This document shows, piece by piece, positions 7,600 through 13,142 of a stretch of DNA of 21,769 bases. Made by a program: the position numbers and the translations under genes. The stretch comes from an uncultured Dorea sp. (lineage in GTDB: Bacteria > Bacillota > Clostridia > Lachnospirales > Lachnospiraceae): positions 1 to 21,769 of the forward strand of contig CAQNVT010000057.1 of assembly GCA_948844705.1 (NCBI GenBank). Direction: 5' to 3'. Position 1 is the first letter of the stretch; each line of letters opens with the position of its first letter. Under the pieces are notes generated by a model. The model made no database searches. It saw only the letters and a list, made by a program, of their open reading frames with translations, and was not told the origin of the DNA.

Positions 7600-8415
7600 T
7601 TGAAATTTGAGATAGAGATATTTGCGGAGAATTTAAGTTTTGCAAGGCGGGCCAGAGGCTACAGCCAGGCATATATGGCGGAATGTCTCGGAATTGCGCG
7701 TTCTACCTATGCGGGTTATGAGACCGGGAAGCGTTCACCGGATATAAAAATGTTTGCCGAGATATCGAAGACACTTTTTGTATCGGCAGATGAGCTTCTT
7801 GGAAGATATGATTATGGTACTCCTAATCTAATCAGGGAGGCAAAGGCCGAATATTTTGTGGAGCCGGAGTATTCGGTAGAGGATTACTTTGCACTGCCTG
7901 ACTGCGTGGATTATGAATTGATAGAAGGACGGCTCATTAAGAAAAATGCTCCAAACGACAGGCATCAGGTTATTGTAGTTCAGATGTTAATGGAATTTTA
8001 TCAGTTTGTTAAGCATAAATGTAAAAAGTGTGAGGTTATACCAGCGCCTTTCTGCGTGGTCCTAAGTGAATGCAACGGGGTAGTCGTTCAGCCGGATATT
8101 TCAGTTATCTGTAACAGGGAGCTTATACAGGACGGAGTCTGTATGGGAGCGCCGGATTTGATTGTGGAAGTGGTGTCAGAGAGCACCAGAAAATATGATT
8201 ACCATGAAAAGTACCGTATTTATTCAAAATATGGAGTTCGGGAGTACTGGGTTGTGGATATGGATAAGGAATATATTACTGTTTATGTTCTGGATGAGGG
8301 AGAGCCGCCGCTTGCCGTGCCCTTTACGGCGGCTGTATCATCCCAGGTAATCAGGGGGCTTTCGCTGAATCTCGGAAAGCTTCTTAAGGAGCATGATGAG
8401 CAGTTTTCTCTATGA
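7600..8415 (+). CDS. XRE-type HTH fused to Uma2 (DUF820) nuclease-fold domain
   Basis: The N-terminal Cro/C1-type HTH (about residues 5-65; RARGYSQAYMAECLGIARST, then YAGYETGKRSP) is joined to a Uma2-family domain, a branch of the PD-(D/E)XK superfamily of uncertain function. Uma2 core elements are visible: the family entry YFALPDCVDYELIEGRLI, the metal-site PDISVI, DLIVEVVSEST, and the lysine-rich helix KYDYHEKYRIYSKYGVREYW before the last core strand WVVDMD. Start: AGGGAGG (7586-7592) lies 7 bases before TTG at 7600, giving 271 residues. The ATG at 7582 overlaps that ribosome site and is rejected. It may act as a DNA-binding nuclease or as an autoregulated repressor. The 3' end overlaps the convergent glgB gene by 6 bases. 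Confidence 0.85.
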   Translation: MKFEIEIFAENLSFARRARGYSQAYMAECLGIARSTYAGYETGKRSPDIKMFAEISKTLFVSADELLGRYDYGTPNLIREAKAEYFVEPEYSVEDYFALPDCVDYELIEGRLIKKNAPNDRHQVIVVQMLMEFYQFVKHKCKKCEVIPAPFCVVLSECNGVVVQPDISVICNRELIQDGVCMGAPDLIVEVVSESTRKYDYHEKYRIYSKYGVREYWVVDMDKEYITVYVLDEGEPPLAVPFTAAVSSQVIRGLSLNLGKLLKEHDEQFSL

Positions 8416-10197
8416 AACAAGATAAAATATTCCGCTGTAAGCGCTAAGTGTCACACAGGCAGTCCCATTTTCTAATGTAATGGTTTCTGTTTTATAATGC
8501 TTTTCTCCTGCGTATTTGTCCATGTCGCTGGCAATAAGAAGCTTTAATGTACGGGCATTTTTAAGGGTAAAGGCATAGTCTTCCTGTACTTTATCAGAGA
8601 AGTTGAAGACCGCGGCGATCCGCTGTGTTTTGCAGATTCGTTCAAAAGCATAGATACAGCGTTCTTCCTGATGGCAGTCGATCCACTGGAAGCCTTCGTT
8701 CTCATAATCTTTTTCATAGAGTGCAGGGTTCTTTAAATATAGCTGGTTTAAGTCCTTCATAAACTGGTGGAAGGCATCATGGAGGGGGTATTTCAGGATA
8801 TCCCAGTCCTGCTCCCTCTTTTCGTCCCATTCTCTTAGCTGTCCGATTTCATTTCCCATAAAGTTAAGTTTCTTTCCGGGGTGTGCGTACATATACATAT
8901 AAAGCGCCCGGGCCTGGGGGAATTTATCTTCATATTCCCCGTTCATTTTCTGAAGGATTGTTGCCTTTCCGTGCACGGTCTCGTCATGGGAGAAGGGCAG
9001 AAGATAGGCATCATTATAGTAATACATCATAGAAAAGGTGAGCTTATGATAATCCCTGCTTCTATATTCGGGCGCGGTGCGGAAGTAGTCCAGCGTATCG
9101 TTCATCCATCCCATGTCCCATTTGTAATCAAAGCCAAGGCCTCCTTCCTCCGGGGAACGTGTGACGCCCGGATAGGATGTGGAATCCTCGGCGGATAAAA
9201 TGGCAGAGGGGTACATAGCCTTAAGTCCCCGGTTCATTTCCCGGATAAAAGCTACTGCATTATTATTGACCCCTCTGGCCGGCTCTCCCTGCCAGTAGAT
9301 AATGCGGCTGATGGCGTCCATGCGGATGCCGTCCGCATGATATTCACTTAACCAGTAGCCGGCTGCGGACTGCAGGAAGCTTCGGACCTCGCCTCTTGAG
9401 TGCATGAAGTTTTTGCTTCCCCACTCGCTTACACCCACATCGGAATGCGGGTATTCATAAAGAGGAGTTCCGTCATAATCGGCCAGGGCATAGCCGTCCA
9501 CGGCGAAATGGACCGGAACAAAATCCATGATGACACCGATCTTGTTCTTATGGCAGATATCAACAAATTCCATCAGATCAGCGGCGGTCCCGTAACGGGC
9601 GGTCGGGCTGAAGAATCCGGTGTTCTGATAGCCCCAGGATTCGTCGCAGGGATGCTCTGAAAGAGGCATGACTTCAATATAATTATACCCGTATTCCTTA
9701 AGGTACGGAATCAGAATGTCTGCAAGCTCAGCGTAGGTATACCAGTCATCGGCTTTTTCGGACGGCTTTCTAAAGGAGCCGAAGTGGAGCTCGTAGATAT
9801 TAAGAGGTTTACTTTTGCAGTCTGTGCGCTGCCTCATCCATTTTTCATCACTGAAAGTGTATTCGGACAGATCCCGGATGACAGATGCGGTATTGGGGCG
9901 GAGCTCCATTCCGAAGCCGTAGGGGTCGCAGTGATCCGTAAAAGATCCGTCCCGCTTGTAGATGCGGTATTTGTACATCTGTCCCGGTTTTGCGGTTTTT
10001 GCATAGCATTCCCAGAAATTGCCGTCGTGGATGCGGTTCATGGTCCATTCCTGCCAGTCCGAAAATTCACCGATCAGGGAGATGCGGGAAGCGGCGGGCG
10101 CAAAGGTGCGGAAGGTAACACCCTCCTTTTCTGTATGAGCGCCGAGAAAGCGGTATGCGTCGAATACCTTGCCGGTATAAAATCCGTAAAAATCCAT
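8410..10197 (-). CDS. glgB: 1,4-alpha-glucan (glycogen) branching enzyme
   Basis: GlgB makes alpha-1,6 branches in glycogen by cutting and transferring alpha-1,4 chains. It is a GH13 protein of 595 residues. The N-terminal carbohydrate-binding module 48 region is recognised by FLGAHTEKEGVTFRTFAPAA and SLIGEFSDWQ. The catalytic barrel contains EVMPLSEHPCDESWGYQ, the nucleophile segment YHADGIRMDAI (Asp near residue 290), the acid/base segment LSAEDSTSYPG (Glu near 337), and FSHDETVHGK with the transition-state Asp. It is on the short side because the extra N1 domain of E. coli GlgB is absent. The start at 10197-10195 has GGAGG 7 bases ahead (complement of 10205-10209); an extended frame to 10464 is ignored. 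No other glycogen genes are nearby, so it stands alone. Confidence 0.96.
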   Translation of the reverse strand: MDFYGFYTGKVFDAYRFLGAHTEKEGVTFRTFAPAASRISLIGEFSDWQEWTMNRIHDGNFWECYAKTAKPGQMYKYRIYKRDGSFTDHCDPYGFGMELRPNTASVIRDLSEYTFSDEKWMRQRTDCKSKPLNIYELHFGSFRKPSEKADDWYTYAELADILIPYLKEYGYNYIEVMPLSEHPCDESWGYQNTGFFSPTARYGTAADLMEFVDICHKNKIGVIMDFVPVHFAVDGYALADYDGTPLYEYPHSDVGVSEWGSKNFMHSRGEVRSFLQSAAGYWLSEYHADGIRMDAISRIIYWQGEPARGVNNNAVAFIREMNRGLKAMYPSAILSAEDSTSYPGVTRSPEEGGLGFDYKWDMGWMNDTLDYFRTAPEYRSRDYHKLTFSMMYYYNDAYLLPFSHDETVHGKATILQKMNGEYEDKFPQARALYMYMYAHPGKKLNFMGNEIGQLREWDEKREQDWDILKYPLHDAFHQFMKDLNQLYLKNPALYEKDYENEGFQWIDCHQEERCIYAFERICKTQRIAAVFNFSDKVQEDYAFTLKNARTLKLLIASDMDKYAGEKHYKTETITLENGTACVTLSAYSGIFYLVS

Positions 10198-10224
10198 AAT
10201 GTAACCTCCATATTCATAAAGTAA

Positions 10225-10253
10225 TAGACAGTAGTTGGATTTCTGCCTATAAT
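10225..10253 (+). promoter_or_regulatory. Promoter of the TetR-family gene
   Basis: TAGACA (10225-10230) and a perfect TATAAT (10248-10253) are spaced by 17 bases. The predicted start near 10260 leaves a leader of roughly 90 bases before the TetR ATG. It overlaps the region from which glgB must be transcribed in the other direction. Confidence 0.6.
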
Positions 10254-10254
10254 T

Positions 10255-10283
10255 ATTGTATACTATTTGCATCAGGATATCGA
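10255..10283 (-). promoter_or_regulatory. Possible glgB promoter
   Basis: On the minus strand TCGATA (complement of 10278-10283) and TACAAT (complement of 10255-10260) are spaced by 17 bases, matching consensus at 4/6 and 5/6. It abuts the plus-strand TetR promoter, so binding by a regulator here could affect both genes. Confidence 0.4.
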
Positions 10284-10348
10284 CCAACAATATGGGTGAT
10301 TGGACGGATAAACGACGATTTGAGAAATGTGTCGGGAAAGGGGATATC

Positions 10349-10879
10349 ATGGATCTTCGGACAATAAAGACAGAGCGTGCCATAAGAAATGCGTTCATGC
10401 TGCTGCGATCCAAAAAGGAGCTGGAAAAGATCACGGTAAAGGAGCTCTGCCAGGAGGCATGCATTAATAAGTCTACATTTTATGCACATTACAGAGATGT
10501 TTATGAGCTGTCGGATCTGCTTTGCGAGGAGGTTGTAGCTTCTATCACGAGGGGGATTCTGCACCCGGAATATTTTGAAGAGGATCCGGCCGAATTTACA
10601 AGAGAGCTTTTTTATGCATATTTTGCCCAGAATTCTCTTATCACCATTTTATTTTCGGGAAAGCAGAGAAATTATCTGGCGGACAGGATCGAGCGGGGGG
10701 TAAAGGAGCTGATCTTCGAGAAATACCCGCAGTACCGGGAGGATACAGTAAAAAATGTGATCCTTACCTACTGTATCCAGGGAGGATATCATGCGTATGC
10801 GGGAAATTCCCGGTGCGATGTAAATCAGCTGGTAGAGATTATCGGGACGCTGACAGGGAGTATCAAAGGAATTATTTAA
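10349..10879 (+). CDS. TetR/AcrR family regulator, DhaS-like
   Basis: This is a 176-residue one-component DNA-binding regulator. The N-terminal HTH reads RTIKTERAIRNAFMLL, then KITVKELCQEACINKSTFYAHY, with the recognition helix around INKSTFYAHYRDVYEL. The C-terminal part resembles the DhaS-like TetR subgroup, so the ligand is not predictable. Start: AAAGGGGAT precedes the ATG at 10349; an in-frame start at 10256 would lie at the transcription start and has no ribosome site. It is divergent from glgB and lies 87 bases upstream of the radical SAM gene in the same direction, so it could regulate either. No terminator is seen between it and the radical SAM gene, although that gene has its own strong promoter. 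Confidence 0.9.
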   Translation: MDLRTIKTERAIRNAFMLLRSKKELEKITVKELCQEACINKSTFYAHYRDVYELSDLLCEEVVASITRGILHPEYFEEDPAEFTRELFYAYFAQNSLITILFSGKQRNYLADRIERGVKELIFEKYPQYREDTVKNVILTYCIQGGYHAYAGNSRCDVNQLVEIIGTLTGSIKGII

Positions 10880-10896
10880 AAAGTATCCATTATATG

Positions 10897-10925
10897 TTGA
10901 CAGAACGTTTGTTTGTGGCTATAAT
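10897..10925 (+). promoter_or_regulatory. Consensus sigma-A promoter of the radical SAM/DUF4130/helicase cassette
   Basis: TTGACA (10897-10902) and TATAAT (10920-10925) match consensus at all twelve positions with the ideal 17-base spacer. Such a strong promoter normally needs a repressor to keep it quiet. Two LexA-like boxes overlie it. Confidence 0.9.
10903..10914. promoter_or_regulatory. Candidate LexA (SOS) box 1, between -35 and -10
   Basis: GAAC-GTTT-GTTT fits the Gram-positive SOS box core GAAC-N4-GTTY (B. subtilis-type consensus CGAACRNRYGTTYC). It fills the spacer of the promoter, a position that blocks RNA polymerase. With box 2 it forms a perfect 10-bp inverted repeat (10904-10913 with 10937-10946). 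Confidence 0.65.
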
Positions 10926-10935
10926 ATGAGACAGA

Positions 10936-10947
10936 GAACAAACGTTT
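10936..10947. promoter_or_regulatory. Candidate LexA (SOS) box 2, just past the transcription start
   Basis: GAAC-AAAC-GTTT matches the SOS core and all four R/N/R/Y central positions of the B. subtilis-type consensus. It is centred 33 bp (about three helical turns) from box 1, so two dimers could bind on the same face. A TetR operator is the alternative reading. Confidence 0.68.
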
Positions 10948-10966
10948 GCGAAACGGGGTGTGTAAT

Positions 10967-12304
10967 ATGGATATGCGGATTCAGGAACCCATGTCAATGT
11001 ATGATAAGCTGAATATTTTAACAGACGCGGCCAAGTATGATGTTGCGTGTACCTCCAGCGGGACAGCGAGAAAGGGTGACGGAACCGGTATGGGAAGCTG
11101 TGAGCAGACCGGGATCTGTCACAGCTTTTCGGCGGACGGAAGGTGCATTTCCCTTCTCAAGATACTGTTTACGAACGAGTGTATCTATGACTGCAAGTAC
11201 TGTATCAACAGAAGGAGCAATGACGTGGTGCGAACCTCCTTTACGCCGGATGAGATCTGTACGCTTACGATGGAATTCTACCGGAGAAATTATATCGAGG
11301 GACTGTTTTTAAGCTCCGGTATCTTAAAAAGTCCGGATTATACGATGGAGCTTATCTATGCGGCTCTTTATAAGCTTCGAAAAGAATGCAACTTTCAGGG
11401 GTATATTCATGTGAAGGCGATTCCGGGTGCGGATCTTGGACTGGTACAGCAGGTGGGATTTCTGGCGGACAGGATGAGCGTGAATCTGGAGCTTCCTACG
11501 GCGGACAGCTTAAAGCTTCTGGCACCTCATAAGACGAGAAAAAATATTTTGACTCCCATGCGTCTTGTGCAGAATAAGGCGGCAGAGAATAAAAATGAGC
11601 TTATGCTTTACCGCAATGCGCCGCGGTTTGTACCGGCGGGACAGAGCACCCAGATGATCATCGGTGCGACTCCCGAGACGGATTATCAGATCATTCAGGT
11701 GGCGGAATCCCTGTATCAGAGGTTTGAGCTAAAAAGAGTTTTTTATTCTGCATTTGTCCATGTGAACGAGGACAAGGCGCTTCCGGCAAGGACTGACGAA
11801 GGGCCGCCCCTGCTTCGGGAGCACAGGCTTTATCAGGCAGACTGGCTTTTGAGATACTATCATTTTCAGGCATCGGAGCTTTTGTCGGAGGAAAACCCGA
11901 ATTTTAATATTATGTTTGACCCGAAGTGCAACTGGGCGCTTAAGCATCTGGAGCAGTTTCCGGTGGAGATCAACCGGGCGGATTATAAGATGCTTCTCCG
12001 TGTTCCGGGGCTTGGGTATAAGTCGGCGGTTCGGATCGTAAAAGCAAGACGGCTCGGGGTGCTGGATTTTTCCGATCTGAAGAAGATGGGGGTTGTGTTA
12101 AAGAGGGCCATGTATTTTATTACCTGCAGCGGGAAGATGATGTATCCGACGAAGCTTGATGAGGATTATATCACGAGGAATCTTCTTAGTGTAAAGGAGA
12201 AGCTTCCGGAGGAGGTAAGGAACATGGGATACCGCCAGCTGTCGCTTTTTGATGACGTGCGCTTCGGAGGAAATTTTGGACAGAAGGCAGGAGGGGTAAT
12301 GTGA
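10967..12304 (+). CDS. Putative DNA modification/repair radical SAM protein (UDG-linked type)
   Basis: This is a radical SAM enzyme of 445 residues, matching the group annotated as putative DNA modification/repair radical SAM proteins that occur with DUF4130 and uracil-DNA-glycosylase-like proteins. The SAM cluster motif is CX3CX2C at Cys72, Cys76 and Cys79 in NECIYDCKYC. Four additional cysteines lie before it (28, 45, 51, 60). The C-terminal region carries a helix-hairpin-helix DNA-binding motif, LLRVPGLGYKSAVRIVKARR, near residues 342-361. Start: ATG at 10967 with GGGGTG at 10955-10960; an upstream in-frame TTG at 10946 lies inside LexA box 2 and is rejected. The stop overlaps the GTG of the DUF4130 gene by 4 bases, showing translational coupling. 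The DNA substrate is unknown; lesion reversal or base modification is inference. Confidence 0.92.
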   Translation: MDMRIQEPMSMYDKLNILTDAAKYDVACTSSGTARKGDGTGMGSCEQTGICHSFSADGRCISLLKILFTNECIYDCKYCINRRSNDVVRTSFTPDEICTLTMEFYRRNYIEGLFLSSGILKSPDYTMELIYAALYKLRKECNFQGYIHVKAIPGADLGLVQQVGFLADRMSVNLELPTADSLKLLAPHKTRKNILTPMRLVQNKAAENKNELMLYRNAPRFVPAGQSTQMIIGATPETDYQIIQVAESLYQRFELKRVFYSAFVHVNEDKALPARTDEGPPLLREHRLYQADWLLRYYHFQASELLSEENPNFNIMFDPKCNWALKHLEQFPVEINRADYKMLLRVPGLGYKSAVRIVKARRLGVLDFSDLKKMGVVLKRAMYFITCSGKMMYPTKLDEDYITRNLLSVKEKLPEEVRNMGYRQLSLFDDVRFGGNFGQKAGGVM

Positions 12305-13074
12305 AGACAGTATATGTATGCAGTGATACGATAACCGGGATTTTTTCTGCCGTCTATGATGCCTGGAAGGAGAAAAGAAGTGAAGAGAGCTGTGGGATCG
12401 CGCTTAAGAACGCTCTGGAGCAGGAGCTGTTCTGTGAATACCGCCAGACGGAGGAGACGGCTTCTAAGGCGCAGGCCGTGGAGAATATGATCAAAAAGCA
12501 TCTGGGAAGGCGTGTATACTGGGACATTTATCATGCTGCGCTTTCGGAGGACGGAGAGAAGGGGGATGCGATCCTCGGAACCATGCTGGCGGCAAGGCGG
12601 CTTTCGGACAGTACGAGGATCATGGAGCATCTGAGTCATCCGAAGGTGGAAAAGGTGTTTGAGCTCAGCAGAAGCGTAGGCGGAGAGGCTCACAGCTATA
12701 AAGGCTTTTTGAGGTTTAAGGAGCTTGTGAACGGAGTTCTGTATTCGGAGATCACTCCCAGGAATCAGGTGCTGACCTGCCTTGCACCGCATTTTGCGGA
12801 TCGGCTTCCTCTTGAAAACTGGATGATCTATGATAAGACACACCAGATGTTCGTGGTCCATGAGGCAGGAAAGAACTGGGTGCTTGTGTGGAACGAGGAT
12901 TTTGACCGGTCATTTTCCATGAGGGTTTCGGATAAAGAGCTTGAATATGCAAGGCTGTGGAAAAGCTTCTGTAAGACCATTGCGATCGAGTCAAGGACGA
13001 ATCCTGCGTGCCAGCTTAATCATCTGCCGCTTCGTTACAGAGGGGATATGCCTGAGATGGCAAATGTGCTATAA
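12301..13074 (+). CDS. DUF4130 family protein, probable DNA metabolism partner of the radical SAM protein
   Basis: This 257-residue protein is typical of the family that is nearly always encoded next to the radical SAM protein above, and that elsewhere is fused to UdgX-like uracil-DNA-binding domains. Recognisable segments are YVCSDTITGIFSAVYDAW at the N-terminus, EAHSYKGFLRFKELVNGVLY, PRNQVLTCLAPHFADRLP, and NWMIYDKTHQMFVVHEAGK. Its biochemical activity is not established. It starts with GTG at 12301 within GTGA, overlapping the upstream stop by 4 bases, with GGAGGGG at 12290-12296. No UDG or UdgX domain is present here, so this locus has the radical SAM/DUF4130 core without the glycosylase-like part. 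Confidence 0.9.
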   Translation: MKTVYVCSDTITGIFSAVYDAWKEKRSEESCGIALKNALEQELFCEYRQTEETASKAQAVENMIKKHLGRRVYWDIYHAALSEDGEKGDAILGTMLAARRLSDSTRIMEHLSHPKVEKVFELSRSVGGEAHSYKGFLRFKELVNGVLYSEITPRNQVLTCLAPHFADRLPLENWMIYDKTHQMFVVHEAGKNWVLVWNEDFDRSFSMRVSDKELEYARLWKSFCKTIAIESRTNPACQLNHLPLRYRGDMPEMANVL

Positions 13075-13075
13075 T
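13067..13075 (+). promoter_or_regulatory. Possible internal extended -10 promoter for the helicase gene
   Basis: TGC-TATAAT (13067-13075) is a perfect extended -10 element overlapping the DUF4130 stop codon. There is no good -35 17 bases upstream. Transcripts would start near 13082 and carry the 13077-13119 hairpin at the 5' end. Confidence 0.4.
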
Positions 13076-13076
13076 A

Positions 13077-13119
13077 AGATATCTGGTAACTGTGAAGGTA
13101 CTGAACAGTTACGATATCT
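13077..13119 (+). other. Strong intergenic hairpin ahead of the helicase gene
   Basis: A 15-bp stem forms from AGATATC (13077-13083) with GATATCT (13113-13119) and GTAACTGT (13086-13093) with ACAGTTAC (13105-13112), with a 2-base bulge (TG) and an 11-base loop. No T-run follows, so it is not a standard terminator. It ends 9 bases before the helicase ribosome site. Confidence 0.75.
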
Positions 13120-13142
13120 GTAAAAATTGGAGAATAGATATC

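Noticed and set aside
9784..10224. A 146-codon plus-strand open frame opposite the 5' part of glgB
   Set aside because: glgB is certain on the other strand and this frame has no recognisable domain or start signal.
10256..10348. N-terminal extension of the TetR protein
   Set aside because: It would start at the predicted transcription start without a ribosome site; the HTH begins normally after the ATG at 10349.
10198..10464. N-terminal extension of GlgB by 89 codons
   Set aside because: The extension crosses the divergent promoters and the start of the TetR gene, and does not look like the N1 domain of GlgB. The start at 10197 has a well-placed GGAGG.
10897..10947. Reading the inverted repeats as a short CRISPR or IS end
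   Set aside because: Only two copies exist, in opposite orientation and centred on a promoter, with no spacers, transposase or target duplication.
13077..13119. Reading the hairpin before the helicase as a terminator
   Set aside because: No T-run follows the stem on the plus strand, and the next gene's ribosome site starts 9 bases later.
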